Notes: generated by a model not told the origin, from the sequence alone. A stretch of 64,000 nt of DNA from Acestrorhynchus altus (GCA_034509495.1 CM067510.1:28309186-28373185), one strand, 5' to 3'; positions 19,641-31,600 are shown, numbered from the stretch's first letter. Numbers and translations: made by a program.

Positions 19641-21890
19641 GAGTCCAAATAAAAATAGTCCAAATAAAATAAAATAAAAACAACAGTAATGTCCATTATT
19701 ATTTTTAATTTACATTTATGTATTATTCAGTATTTTACCTTCTCAGGACTTTTATTCTGGAATTTGAACAATGTGTGAGCAAAAACAGAAAGCTTTCACC
19801 TCCTTTTTCCCATTTTACTCAATAACCATATATCTGGGTCAGTGACTTCATTAACCCCACTCCCTCTAGCCAGTCAGTCATCTGCATGCAGGTTCAGCAG
19901 ATCAGAGCATTATGATTAACACTGAAACTCTATTGAATGACATACAGGGCAGGGCTCCATACAATGCCGTCCTGTCATCCAGAGGCCAATACAAATGGAA
20001 GAAGGGGTGATGGGGCAGTAAAAGAGGTGATGGCACTGATCACAATATCTTGTAATGCCCAACATGCCACTTTAATATAATAATATGATATAAAATCCCA
20101 CCCTTCAACACAAAGTGGCATTAAAGTGACAATGGATAAATGGCTATACTAGAGTCCAAGATTTGGTGCTATTTGGTACTCAACCTACATGCAGACTCTG
20201 ACTAATCATTGAGAGGGGGCAGGCCTAATGAGTCATTTTATTTGGACTACTGTCATGTATTTTGAAGATCTTATTATAAATATCCTTGTCAATCTAATCA
20301 CAATAACTGGTCAATTTTGTAAATGATAATTGTTAAAAATTGTATGCACAAGCATTTTTGTATTAAAACATTTCATTTAAAAATGTAAATTCTCTTAAAT
20401 TTTACATCTCTTGCAAATAACAATATCTGCCCTGTCTTTTTTAAAGAGGAAGAAGAATCTGCTTTACTTGAAAGTTTATTTGAAATCTGCAGGAGCAGCA
20501 GTTCTGTGACTGATGAGGTATATGAAGTGCCAGAACAGTACGAGAGAAGGTGATAGTGTACAAGTTCAGTTCATGTCTTCCTCCATCACTTTAGTGCTGG
20601 AATGAAAGCCTTGGTTGTCAGGCGGTGGCTGATCCTCTATAGAACATGCAGATGGGTGGTGTGACGGAGTGAAGCTTTCTGTCTTCATGGGAAAGCCAGA
20701 ACCACGTTGATGGGTTTGATGGTGCACTAATGTTGCCTGTGATGGGCGTTTATGTGTCTGTTAGTATGAGAGTAAAACTCTGCACATGGAGAATCTTGCA
20801 GCCCAAATGGCAGGATGCTTGACTTGTAAAGAAATCGGAGAACCCGCCAGCGGCCAACAGGAAGAACAGCAGTCAGAAAACATTACAGCTAAGACACAGC
20901 GCTCAGGTATTTAGCATCAGGTGCACTTCCACCATGAGTGGGTTTTTAAACACTGACATTCTTGATGGTGCCACCTTTCATGATTTGGCTACACGGAATG
21001 CATCCTTATCTCCTCTAAGGCAGTTTTTAAAGCCATGATCTTAATTTCTCTGGCAGCGGTAGCCTGAGCAGACCTGTGCTAACTGCTAAACTGTCAGAAC
21101 TGCTAAAGTGTGTGTGAAAGGTGTGGCGTGATGAGCAGTGTGTGAGAAATAGCAGAACATTGAAAGCTTTTGCAGCGATGCCTCTTGTTCAGGGTGTCTC
21201 ATTAATTATCTAAAGCTGTGGACCACTGAACCTCAGGATGTTAATAAGGCCTGAGGATTATGGACTGATGGCCATGCTAGGTGGATCTGACGCTGAGAAA
21301 CTAAAGTCTTCTCCAGACGATGCCTTTCATTCTGACAGCTGCCATATTTTTGTCTTAAGAAGTTTCTGGAAAGTGCTGATTACCCTGAGAGATCCATCCC
21401 CTCCACTAATAGTCTTATAGGGGATCATGGGAATCAGTGTTTTGGAACATTAACTGCTGGTTGAAAGCAAATTGTAGGTGATTTAAAGTCGTGGACGACA
21501 ATCTGGACAGATGAAAGTTTTCCTTAAGCAGTGAAGAAGTCACAAACCAGATTCCAGGTAACTTAAACTTATTTTAATTGTTTGTAGATGATGTGTACAG
21601 ATTTATTTTGAGAATTAAAATGTTACATTTTGTTTTGTTTTAAAACAAATATTTGATCAAACATGGTCAAAATCATACATTTAAATCAAATGTATTTTTA
21701 CATCTCAGTTTGAATGACACAGATATACACTCTAACCCAGATCTTTCTCAAAATACATGCATATAAACACATTTATCAGTGTATACACATTTTGTAATGG
21801 GACAGTAAATAAAATAGATAAATAACAATAGTCAAACTCTTAAAAGTAACAAAACTGTTAAAAGTAAGAATATTATGAGATGAATAACAG
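19641..21890. other. Unique non-coding block, candidate conserved elements
   Basis: No coding gene or known repeat is evident. 19741-20040 ('caatgtgtgagcaaaaacag', 'gcatgcaggttcagcagatc', 'ccgtcctgtcatccagaggcc') and 20560-21240 are compositionally balanced and lack repeat signatures. They are candidates for cis-regulatory sequence of the upstream znf503-like gene. Confidence 0.3.
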
Positions 21891-21943
21891 ATTATTATTA
21901 TTATTGTTATTATTATTATTATTATTATTGTTATTATTATTAT
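21891..21943. repeat. (ATT)n microsatellite
   Basis: TTA repeats with two TTG interruptions. Confidence 0.95.
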
Positions 21944-22009
21944 AAAAATATTTAAGGTCAGACTGACTCCACTAGTTCTTTAACTAAATTGAAGGATGTA
22001 TCCCACACC

Positions 22010-22345
22010 AGAAGTGTATTTTGACTGGCTGCATGCTTACATGCTACAGATCTCTCTCAATCAAGACAATGTCAAGAGTTGAGCCATCTCCACCAGAGAG
22101 TGTGGAGGTTGCCATTTCAGGGCCAGCATTTTCTTGGCAGCAGTGAGACCTGCCCATAATATACACTTCTTTTGCAGAGACAAGTGTAATAAGGAATCGT
22201 CATTAAGCAGGAATAGAGTTGATGAGCGAGGAATATTTATTTTAAGAATGTTAAAAAGGATAAAGGATAGGGACCTGTGATCTCCTTATTAATAATTTCT
22301 CTAGTATCACACTTACACTGCTATCCCCAAAGCATCCCAGAACAT
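22010..22345 (-). mobile_element. L1-like LINE ORF2 C-terminal remnant
   Basis: The minus strand near 22170-22060 reads CILWAGLTAAKKM, then LALKWQPPHSLVEM, matching the conserved C-terminal pattern of L1/Tx1-type ORF2 (AAKK-L-WK-PP). Upstream text is too decayed to assign. Confidence 0.5.
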
Positions 22346-24230
22346 TTTTTTATCTTGTCCTGTGTGATATTTTTATTGGCACTGGAACAACAGGACGGAG
22401 TTGTCTGCCCTATTTGAGTCATCACAATGCACTGTGGTATTTATACCAGAAAGTATTTATACAAGTGAAAACATTCTAGAAAGGTATGAACTGGAGAGAG
22501 CATTCTAAAACAATATAAATGAGGAGATCGTAATAGAGCAGCAACTGCCATACAGGTACAACATGCTAAAAGCCTAGGATTTAGCTGTGTTTGTTGGAGA
22601 ACATTAGGTCAGTTCTGATCTTAATTTAAAACTGGTAAGTTGGAAGGTGAAGTTCTGAGTAAATATGTACATTTTATTTAACATAGGAAAACACCATATA
22701 CCATTATGGTATTTTCCACCTTTCAGTGGATATTATGGAAATACCAGACGTTGTGCAGGCTGTAATGATTGGTTGAGTTATGAAATAACTACCCAGCAAC
22801 CAAAATGAACTTTGATTGGTAATTTTTGGAACAATAGTTTTAAAGAAACACTTCCCTGCTCTCCGTTTGCATGCTACTTCAGAGGTTTCTCCTTACCGAC
22901 TGGGATTTGAAGGCAAAATACAACATAGGTGATCATACAAACAGTATTTTATGGAAAGAGGAATAAATGACAATGATACCAGATTACAGTATCTCTCCCA
23001 AAAGTGAATGCACCCCTCACACACGTGATTGGACAGAATTCCATTTAGCCTGATGATCAAAGAGTTCTCATAGAAAACTGAGAGTTCATTATGAACACTT
23101 GTAGCTCCTGGAATGTATAGCAGAAATCAAAAATGTTTTGTAAACATTTCCAATTCCAATGTTCTTTCCCAATTCTCACCCTAAACCATATGCCCCTTTG
23201 AGTGCTCAATGTGTCTCAAGACAGTTTTGAGCCGAACTGAGATATAATTTTCTGTCCAACTGTGATTGTTACTGCAGCTTGGATGCAAAATATCACAGCT
23301 GCCCTGATGCTGGGTTTATTTGGTGCTGGTTTCACTGAGCTGCTGCTAAAATGAGGAAGTGGTCGGCAGCAGATAATCATGCTGAAGATAATGAAGGTCT
23401 GCCACATCCACTTGTTCCTCCAGCAGAGTGATTTTTCCCCCTAATAAAGGCATTTAATTTCATATGAATTTACTAGATGTTTGAACAGAAGTGTTTTTCA
23501 AATGTTGTTGAGACAGTATTTATTTATGAATTAGGTATCATTCATCTGTGTCAGACAACAGGCATTTCTGTGACCCATGAAGAGCCTGTCATTTTCTGCT
23601 CTATATTTCATAAAACTAAATGTCATTTCATCTGCTCCTATAAACACACAAATACAAAGCACAAATTTGATTTTGGTTAAACTTAATTTTAAGTGAAAAC
23701 TTGCTAATCCTAACCCTAACCCTAATGCTTAATAAAGCCACCAGATAATGATGTATTGACTACCCATATATTAATTCCCCATTTATGCCAAATGTGTGTA
23801 TATGTGGAGATTGCAGATATAGAAACATAGGTCAAATATATATGCTGTCAGAATACATAAAAAACTTTTATCCTTGTAACATATATGTTAACCTACAATT
23901 ATACATATGACATATATGACAACCACTTATGTTTCCAAATAAAGAAGCTCATATATAACAAATATAAACAAAAGGCATTTTAAAACCACATCTGTAAAAG
24001 TGTCAATTTTATTAGCTGTATTTTATGTATTTTATACATTTTATAAATGCATTGTGAGCAGATCATTTTAAAAACTATTCTCAATATGGTAGTGTTACTG
24101 ATACATCAACTTCATGGAGTGTGTTCTTCATTTGGGTAGATAATGAACTACTGCACTTCAATTTCATCTCATTTCCTTTCAATTCAAATCCAATGTGCTT
24201 GAATGCAGAGCCCAAATCATGAAGATTAAT
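22346..24230. other. Non-coding block, no gene recognised
   Basis: Mostly AT-rich unique sequence. 23210-23440 is less AT-rich, free of repeat signatures, and could be a conserved element. A short telomere-like CCCTAA stretch lies at about 23709-23726. Confidence 0.3.
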
Positions 24231-24699
24231 TGATCAATCCAAATTTATTTGTATAGGGATTTCTTTTTACAACTGATGTTGTCACAGAGCAGCTTTAAAA
24301 AATAATGATTAGATTGATAAGGATATTTATTTTAAGTTCTTCATAACACTTGACAGTGGACCAAATAAAAACCCTGTCAGATAAATGTCAGAATCAAATT
24401 AAAATGTATTTATATAGTGCTTTTTACACAGAGAGCTTTACTGAAATCAAAAATAAGGAGAGGAACAGCACATGAAACAAAGGATAAAGACAATCCTACC
24501 TGCCTAAGGATGACAGTGGCAAGGAAAAACTAGCTGAGAGCTGGAGGAAGAAGGAACCAGACTCACTTACTTTAGTATATAGATTTATGGAGAATAAAAG
24601 GATGTAAACATTACCAGGGGGAGCTTTGTAAGAAAAGGCTCTTCCCCTTGCTGAAGCCTTTTGAATTCTGGTATCTAGTTGGACACCAAAACCAGCCAT

Positions 24700-24870
24700 T
24701 AGGGGTGTACTTTGTGCACTGCTGGTGTCGGTCCCAAGCCCGGATAAATGGTGAGGGTTGCGTCAGGAAGGGCACCTGGCTTAAAGCCTGTGCCAAAACT
24801 ATAATGCGGATCATAAAAATGATGATTCGCTGTGGCAACCCCTAAAGGGAGCAGCCGAAAGAAGAAGAAG

Positions 24871-24900
<30 letters not shown>
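24700..24900 (+). mobile_element. RTE-type LINE 3' tail nested in LINE-A
   Basis: 'gtgtcggtcccaagcccgga', 'gttgcgtcaggaagggcacc' and 'cgctgtggcaacccctaaag' then 'ggagcagccgaaag' form the well-known 3' tail of RTE-clade LINEs, ending in a (GAA)n tract at 24858-24900. Flanks 'ttggacaccaaaaccagc' and 'ttggaaaccagc' may be an imperfect target duplication. Confidence 0.75.
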
Positions 24901-24901
<1 letters not shown>

Positions 24902-25335
24902 TGGAAACCAGCACTGTGTGAACTGTGTGATCATGATGGCTCATAATGGGAAATTAGATCTTGCTGGTACTCAAGATCAAGCCTGTGTAGGGCTTTACAT
25001 GCAAGTAAAATCATTTTATAATCAATACAGAATTTGACCAGAAGTCAGTGCAGTGCTGATAAGATTGGACTGAAATGATCAAATGTTCTAGTTTTAGTTA
25101 GAACCCTGGCTGCAGTATTTCGAACTAACTGTAATCTATATAGGTTCTTGACAAGAGTGCAATAATCTAACCTTGAGGTGATAAAAGCATGCACTAGTTG
25201 TTAAGCATTGTACAAGGATAGAACGTTTCTTAACATTACATAGATGAAGAAAAGCTGTCCTAGTAATATTACCTACATGTTGGCTAATTTCTAAATACGA
25301 ATACATTTTCACCAAGATTTTTTGCTGTTGAACCA

Positions 25336-25392
25336 GGTATAACATATACATATAATACATATACATATAATATATACATATAATATATACAT
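25336..25392. repeat. ATATACAT-type tandem repeat
   Basis: Alternating 'acatatacatata' and 'atatatacatata' units within the LINE-A remnant. Confidence 0.7.
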
Positions 25393-25605
25393 TAAGTCTA
25401 ATCAATTATTTCTTGCAGTTTTAAGACCCAAAAGGAGAACCTTCATTTTAGGACTATTTAAAAGGATGAAATTATGCAATATCCAAGATTTTACATCTTT
25501 TACACAGTCCTCTATTTTCTTTAATCCAGGTTTTTCATCATGTTTGGCAGATATGTAATACTGAGTATTGACGGCATAAATCATAGCATATCACAGAATT
25601 AACGC

Positions 25606-26146
25606 AAGGTAAATTAAACATTATCAGCTTCAGATAATGCAGTCATGGTGCCCTATACAGTATTCAAGTATTTTAAACAAAGAAAGCACGGTGACACAAC
25701 TCAGACTACATCAAACAAGACGTGATATAAGTAAACAGATTGTTGACATAGGGATTGACCTAGAGACAGAATTGTGTAAATTTCAACTGCTTGCTTTTGT
25801 GGGTATATTTCAGACAGATGTTTTCATACTATTTTTAAGCTATTGTTTAGGAACACATTGTCACATTTTAGTGTTAGAAAGCTAAAATGCAAACAGTTTT
25901 ACCCAAAAAGCTTTATTATCTTTTGGACTGTCATGGTTTCTAGTTGTAAGTAGGTGGGCCATGAGGTGGAAAAGGTTGAGAACCCTTGCTCTACACCACG
26001 TAACACCAAGTAAACTTTTGTGTTTGTGTGTGTTTGGTCAGTTTAGGAGATGGACAGCGTTACCCTGTAATTGCCCACAAGGTGTTAAGTTTGAGAACCT
26101 TTTATGGATACTGTAGCCCTGTTGTCTGGTCTTGTAAAAACAGAGG

Positions 26147-26149
<3 letters not shown>
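25606..26149. other. Intergenic, no gene recognised
   Basis: Unique sequence between the LINE-A remnant and an (AC)n tract. No supported exon. Confidence 0.4.

Positions 26150-26212
<63 letters not shown>
26150..26212. repeat. (AC)n microsatellite
   Basis: About 31 uninterrupted CA units. Confidence 0.97.
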
Positions 26213-26214
<2 letters not shown>

Positions 26215-26930
26215 TGTAATGCGCTCAATTACACACACTAACGCCTCCATGGGGTTCCTCTGCTCGAGTGTGTCTGCCAGCTGAGCAGTGTGTGAAAAGA
26301 GATTACTGTCAGATGAGTGACTAGTCTCGCCTCCATCTCTCAGACTGAATGGTGTAGCCTCGCTTCACCACCCAGATTAGGGATTACCTGCCAGGAAGCT
26401 TCCGTCAGGATTAGGAGCAGAAAGAGAATGACACTCAGGTGAGGTGGAATCTGACACTCCTGATCAGAGTGTGAAGTCAAAGAGACGACCCCAGCATGTC
26501 ATTAGCTTCAACACCCCTGCCTGCAGTGTCACTGATCTGAGGCATTCCTGCCAAAACAATGCCACAGCCACTCCAGGCCTGAGCCTGAGTTTACCAACAG
26601 AGCACATCAAACCTATCCCCTGTGTTATTATGCATCCTAAAGGATGTAATCCTACAGTCTTGTAATGATGTTAGGGTGTTTTCACACCTGAAAGTCTGTT
26701 TTTACATTTTATTTGGTCCAGTTAGTTCAGGGTTCACACTGCAGTTCAGCAGTCATCATTACTATACTAGATTGAAACAGAGCTTTTTTTTTATTAAAAG
26801 CAATGTTTTAATTGAAATTAGAAAGCATAAAGTAAACATTGGTGAAATGTCGTTCTGCTCCTGCTGTAAGGTGTGCTGTATTGATAAGAATGGGAAGAAA
26901 CTCCAGTCTACAGTCTGGGGTTAATTCCCT
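26213..26930. other. Candidate conserved non-coding block with GGATTA/TAATCC sites
   Basis: 26213-26640 has no repeat signature or coding support and carries several K50-homeodomain-type cores: 'agattagggattacc' (26375-26390), 'aggattagg' (26407-26415) and 'gtaatcct' (26645). Such cores are bound by Otx/Pitx-class factors. Function is inferred only from motif density. Confidence 0.3.
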
Positions 26931-27300
26931 CCTTTTCCAGGCAGCTCTGTACCTGTGCTGACTGATGGAGAGAACGGGGCGCCTAAACCCAGTCATTAAA
27001 GACCATTTTAGCTTTTACCTATCAGCCCCTCGATCCCAGCATGCCTTTCCCTCCAGACGAAGCAATTTATCCGTCATTTTCACCTTTCAGCAAGGGGGAA
27101 AGAGTAAAAAAGGGAAAGTTTTTAGGGGTAAGTGCTCTGAAACTGTCAGAGAGAGACATTTCTGTTCCTGCCCTGATGAGGGAGAACAAAGGAGACATGC
27201 TGAGACACCTGAAGGGAGAAAGGGCCACGTGACCTATCACTGCTGTCAGGTGATATTCAGATCAGACAGGTTTATTACAAAGAGCTTTGACACACACCTT
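26931..27300. other. Candidate conserved non-coding block
   Basis: Balanced, repeat-free sequence, for example 'ggggcgcctaaacccagtc' and 'agaccattttagcttttacc'. Open frames across it end in the adjoining TG repeat and look incidental. Confidence 0.3.
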
Positions 27301-27301
27301 C

Positions 27302-27352
27302 AGACTCTCTCTCTCTCTGTCTCTCTCACTCTATGTGTGTGTTTGTGTGTGT

Positions 27353-27394
<42 letters not shown>
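27302..27394. repeat. (CT)n/(TG)n compound microsatellite
   Basis: CT-rich start followed by TG repeats from about 27334 with a few substitutions. Confidence 0.93.
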
Positions 27395-27396
<2 letters not shown>

Positions 27397-27479
27397 TTTC
27401 TCTTTTATTCTCTTTGGATTGTAAGCAGCCCTGTCCATTCTGTACCTGTAGTATCACAGGTAACTCGTTATGTGGGTGA

Positions 27480-27712
27480 CTGTGACTCTGAGTATATTAT
27501 ACTGTTCATTCTGTATGTTTATCATCACTGTGACTGAGTATATTATACTGCTCATTCTGTATGTTTATCATCACTGTGACTCTGAGTATATTATACTGTT
27601 CATTCTGTATGTTTATCATCACTGTGACTCTGAGTATATTATACTGTTCATTCTGTACGTTTATCAACACTGTAACTCTGAGTATATTATACTGCTCATT
27701 TTCTATGCTGCT
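27480..27712. repeat. 48-bp minisatellite (about 4.8 units)
   Basis: A unit of about 48 bp (GACTCTGAGTATATTATACT followed by a GTTCATTCTGTATGTTTATC-like part and ATCACTGT) repeats with few changes; one unit lacks CT and is 46 bp. Because 48 is a multiple of three, several frames stay open and read as a 16-residue repeat (MFIITVTLSILYCSFC). I treat that as a by-product. Confidence 0.9.
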
Positions 27713-27870
27713 TATATGTATGCTGGAACTGTCTTGGTGGAGACAACCAATGAATTCATGTGTGGAGGCACTGAGGTCAATGACAGCTATTTTGCCATGG
27801 TCAGAGAAATTGCCAGACCTATCCCCAATTGAAAATATGTGAGTAAGAATATTCAAGCAGCATGGGATGG
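27713..27870 (+). mobile_element. Short transposase-like fragment (Tc1/mariner)
   Basis: A stretch reading WSEKLPDLSPIENM, like the conserved (Q)SPDLNPIENLW segment around the last catalytic acidic residue of Tc1/mariner transposases. The rest of the element is not evident. Confidence 0.45.
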
Positions 27871-28153
27871 ATTATTACAAGACATTATTAGGAACCTCCA
27901 TTTCTCCATGTTGAGACATCTGGGCATGTGTTGCTCAATGAATATTACCCATATCATTCTAAATGTTTAATCATTTATTTTTCCTGCTAACCTTTACCTT
28001 CCTTCCCAATAGCATCACAATCATACACTTCCTTCTGGGGGGAACTTTTTTTTGCCTTTGCTTTCAGTAACTGGTTGATTAGTCCTGGTATCCTGTACCC
28101 ACATAATATTCAGTGTGCCTTGCAGAGTGGTCATTTATAACATCAGGTGTTAT

Positions 28154-28154
<1 letters not shown>

Positions 28155-28234
<80 letters not shown>
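28155..28234. repeat. (AC)n microsatellite, 80 bp
   Basis: About 40 uninterrupted CA units, the longest in the window. Confidence 0.97.
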
Positions 28235-28235
<1 letters not shown>

Positions 28236-28394
28236 TGCACATTGTCTTTTGGAAACGGGGTCAACGCAGAGAGGAGGGAGATTAGTTCATTCAAATTGGG
28301 TGGCAAGGACCTGGGGTTATAGTGCCAGGCCTAGTATCACCTCTGGCTCTATATAAAGCATTCACTCTGTCTGATCTCTATTTATATACATATA

Positions 28395-29060
28395 TAAAAT
28401 CAAATCAAATCAAATCAACATTTATTTGGATAGCGCTCTTCACAACTGAAGTTGTCACAGAGCAGCTTCACAGAAATAAAAAATAAATAAATCAAAAGGT
28501 TAAAACAGGAACAAAGTATAAATGACAGATCCCCTAGTGAGCAAGCCAAATGGGGACAGTGGCAAGGAAAAACTCCCTCAGAGCTGGAGCAAGAAACCTT
28601 GGGAGGAACCAGGCTCACAAGGGGAGGACCCATCCTCCTCTGGTCAAACTACTTATACATAGTTAGGGGACACTGCACCTCTGTTCTATTACTCGGGTAC
28701 TGAAATAATGTTAGTTCACTGGTGGACATAATGTTAACAGTAGATTTCTACAGTTGGTGATGGTGGGTGAGCAGCTAGTCCGTGGCAGGGTGGGATACTA
28801 GTTCAGGTCCAGTAGCCGGAAGGTGGAAAGCTAATGTAAAAATGTATCAGGGGAGCTTGGGGTCCTTCTCAGATGGGGCAGAAGAGCTTGAGGTTAGGAC
28901 CTAATCAGTTCAGGCTGGTGGGTCATCATTAACTTGGAAAAGACAGAGAGATTAATTAGTTTGAAATTTAAAAAGATAGATAGATAATGTAAACATTACC
29001 AGAGTGTGGCGAGTGACTCCAGCAGATCTGACTATTACAGGTAATTGCACATGGGGTGAT
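28395..29060 (-). mobile_element. LINE-A 3' UTR fragment
   Basis: Begins with a tail of 'aaatc' units (28397-28420), then 'ggatagcgctcttcacaactg', and is collinear over 600 bp with 48205-48800 ('gatggtgggtgagcagctag', 'ggtccagtagccggaaggtgg'). Only the 3' UTR is present, as expected from 5'-truncated retrotransposition. Confidence 0.85.
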
Positions 29061-29559
29061 GGAAGAAGTATTGCACATTATGTTGTATTGAAAAGCTCTA
29101 ATGTGGGTGGAGTGGTGTGCTGAGACCAGTTCAGGTTGTACAGTGTAACAGCAGCAGGGACAGCAACACTTTCTCTTGCCACTTTTCCTATTCTACACAG
29201 GTACATTCCATTTCATTACAGGAAACAAAATCCACAGCAATTACAGCTTGGAATATCCTACCTGGTCAGCAAAAATTCAACTCCAAGAATCGCTTTTAAA
29301 CCCTTCCAGGTCACAGAGCTGTCACTACCTTTCAGAAGCCAAACCAGTGTTTATTTTGGTTTCAGGATGGACTCACTCTTCTTTGGCTTGTCAGCTCTCT
29401 TCAGGTGCAATTTTGTGGTCAGACACAGCAGTGATGCCAGAGTGTTTAAACTCCCCAGTGTCACTTCTGGAATGAAAACAGTCCACCAGAAATATCCAGG
29501 CAACAGCTTCCTTTGGGCAGTGTGAGTTTAGGGCTTCCTTTGAGCCCTGATGGAGACCT
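29061..29559. other. Intergenic, no gene recognised
   Basis: 29160-29530 contains overlapping open frames on both strands without homology or splice signals I could support. It is probably old repeat or unique DNA. Confidence 0.35.
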
Positions 29560-29985
29560 TGAGGATGACCAACACAAACTGTGCAGAAACTGTGCAGAAA
29601 CTGTGACTTTACATCTACAAGGTGGAGCAACTAGATAGGAGTGTCTGATAGAGTGGACTGTGAATGGACAGTGTATAAGCACTCCAGCAGCACTGCTGTG
29701 TCTGATCAACTCCTACCACTGCATAATCACACAATAACACACTAACCACCATGGCGGTGTAACTGCTGTGGCCAGAATGACCCACCACCCACACAATAAC
29801 TCTGTGGTGGTCCTGTATGGTCCCTACCTGAAAGGAGCCTAATAAAGTATGCAGAACAGATGGGCTACGGTCTGTAATTATAGAACAACAAAGTGCTTCG
29901 ATATGGTAGGAGGAGCTGATAAAATGGATAGTGCGGATACAAGAAAGGTCATCGTAATGTTATGGCTGATCAGTGATAACGTACA
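29560..29985 (+). mobile_element. MITE-2, plus orientation
   Basis: A well-known non-autonomous teleost repeat, with 'cactccagcagcactgctgtg', 'ccagaatgacccaccaccc', 'actctgtggtggtcctg' and 'aaagtgcttcgatatgg', ending 'taatgttatggctgatcag'. The right part has an inverted relative at 53830-54085. No coding capacity. Confidence 0.75.
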
Positions 29986-30349
29986 TATATGGCTACATAT
30001 TAGATTTACATGGGGGGGGGGGTGCATTTTAGTACTGTATTCCATTTTAATGCAGGAGAATGTTTCAAATTCAGCAGTTTAATGTGATCCAGACACTTTT
30101 ACCTCTTTTTCTCCCCCAACACACACTGTTCTTGACTACACACACACCCTCTTTCTCTCCTACGCACATTCTCCCTCTCTTTCTGAGGCAGCTGGGATGA
30201 GGTAGTAAGGAATGATGTATGTGGCGCATGTGTCTCTGTTCTCCTTTGGCCTCTCATCATTAATCACAGCTATTAACTTCCCTCCACCACTGCTCACCAC
30301 ACACACCCCTCTCACCTTACTAAAGCACAATACCACCAATTCATTATTT
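29986..30349. other. Intergenic, possible regulatory element
   Basis: Contains a G10 run (about 30012-30021). 30180-30330 is repeat-free and includes a 'ctcatcattaatcacagctattaa' homeodomain-like cluster. Confidence 0.3.
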
Positions 30350-30605
30350 ACACTATATGGGCAAAAGTATTGGGACACCTGCTAATTCATTGTTTCTTAT
30401 GAAATCAAGGGTTTTAAAAAAAGGTTTATCCAGCTTTTGTTGGAGTAACTGTTTCTACTGTCCAGAGAAAAATTTCTACTAGATCCTGAAGCATTGTTGG
30501 GTGTGTGCATTTGCATATCTGTGTCAGCAATGGTTCAGCTTAAAGTAGCTGAATACATTCATTCTTTTGAAGGGGTGCCCCTTTTAAGTTGTGTGGATAG
30601 ATTTC
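30350..30605 (+). mobile_element. MITE-1, internally deleted
   Basis: Starts 'acactatatgggcaaaag' then 'tattgggacacct', the TIR of a widespread fish MITE, and ends 'gaaggggtgccccttttaag' then 'ttgtgtgga', a diverged inverted end. It shares its interior with 8437-8575 and 61683-62335 ('ttggagtaactgt', 'gcatatctgtgtcagcaatgg'). Confidence 0.75.
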
Positions 30606-30625
30606 ATAGATCAATTTCTCCTGTT

Positions 30626-30661
<36 letters not shown>

Positions 30662-31479
30662 TTTGTGTCTTTTTAAGAGTGACTAATGGCTCTATCCTGG
30701 ATATTGATTAAGCCCAGCCTCCCCCTCACATGCTTGTGTTTCCTCTCTTAATGAGCGTGATGGCAGTGCATTAATGGATGGGTTCAGTGTTGATTCCTGA
30801 CGTTTCCACTCGTCCATCAATACTGACTACCGGATAGGGTTGAGGTAGATACTCAAACATGTAATCCATTATAAATGACAAATGACATTTCAGATGTCAT
30901 CTCAGACTTCTCTCAGATGGTAATTGGACTGCTGTTCATTACTCAATAGCTGTAGTTCTCTCTGAAACCCTCTAAAACTAAGGTTGTACTCACATAGTAC
31001 TCACCTGCCAAAGCCCATTTTTGACTAGTCTATAATTATTACTATAGAATCAAGAAATCATATTAATTCACAAAACTGATAATCATGCTCCAGCAAGGTA
31101 TGAGCCAACCGTGCCTAGAGTGAGTACATCCTTGGGTTATGCAGTGTTATGCAATTCTGGAACAAGGTTCTTGTGTAGTTCCACAGTGCATTCTGGCCCA
31201 AAGTGGGAATGACAAAGATGCTGTTCTTCCTGTTACAGTTAGTGGAACATCAACCTGAGAGAGGATACAAGAAACAGAAAATATCAGTTATATCAGTTAT
31301 TTTCACTTATATCATATATAAGTGAAAATAAAGTGTAAATTTAAGTTATTATATGAGTTACTATGTAATTACAGTTGCACTTTGAAAGGAAATGCACAAT
31401 TACATTATTTGGTTTATATTGTTTTAATTCATTTTCTTCTTCAACTAGTAGGTAATTAGCAATACAATGGCATATAATT
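30606..31479. other. Intergenic with (TG)n and possible regulatory element
   Basis: A (TG)15 tract lies at 30631-30660. 30690-30850 ('ggatattgattaagcccagc', 'ctcttaatgagcgtgatgg', 'gtgcattaatggatgg') is rich in TAAT/ATTA cores and repeat-free. The rest is AT-rich unique DNA. Confidence 0.35.
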
Positions 31480-31600
31480 GGGATACCACTGCAACCACTT
31501 ACAAACCACTTAGCAAAACCCTAGCAAGCACCCAGGATACCATTGCAACCACCAACTAGCCACATAACACCTAGTAACCCCCCACTATTTCTATGCTGGT
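31480..31600. repeat. AACCACCTAGCAA-type degenerate minisatellite, copy 1
   Basis: Repeated 'gcaaccact', 'accacttagcaaaacc', 'ctagcaagcacccaggatacc' and 'gcaaccaccaactagccac' with irregular spacing. The same family recurs at 32550-32960 and, inverted, at 62390-62545. Confidence 0.65.

Larger units (their letters stand above)
24231..25605 (-). mobile_element. LINE-A 3' half with nested RTE tail
   Basis: The 3' UTR lies at about 24231-24640 ('ttgtatagggatttc', 'gatgttgtcacagagcagc', 'gacagtggcaaggaaaaac'). Going leftwards on the minus strand it is preceded by the RT C-terminal region to about 25600, including KKIEDCVKDVKSWI, collinear with 47734-47690. It is split by an unrelated insert at about 24700-24900. 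No intact frame remains. Confidence 0.8.

Noticed and set aside
27506..27856. Multi-pass membrane-like repeat protein
   Set aside because: The repetition comes from a 48-bp minisatellite, with no start context, homology or splice signal.
29136..29709. Overlapping open frames on both strands at 29.1-29.7 kb as a host gene
   Set aside because: No domain, no supported splice sites, and the right part belongs to MITE-2.
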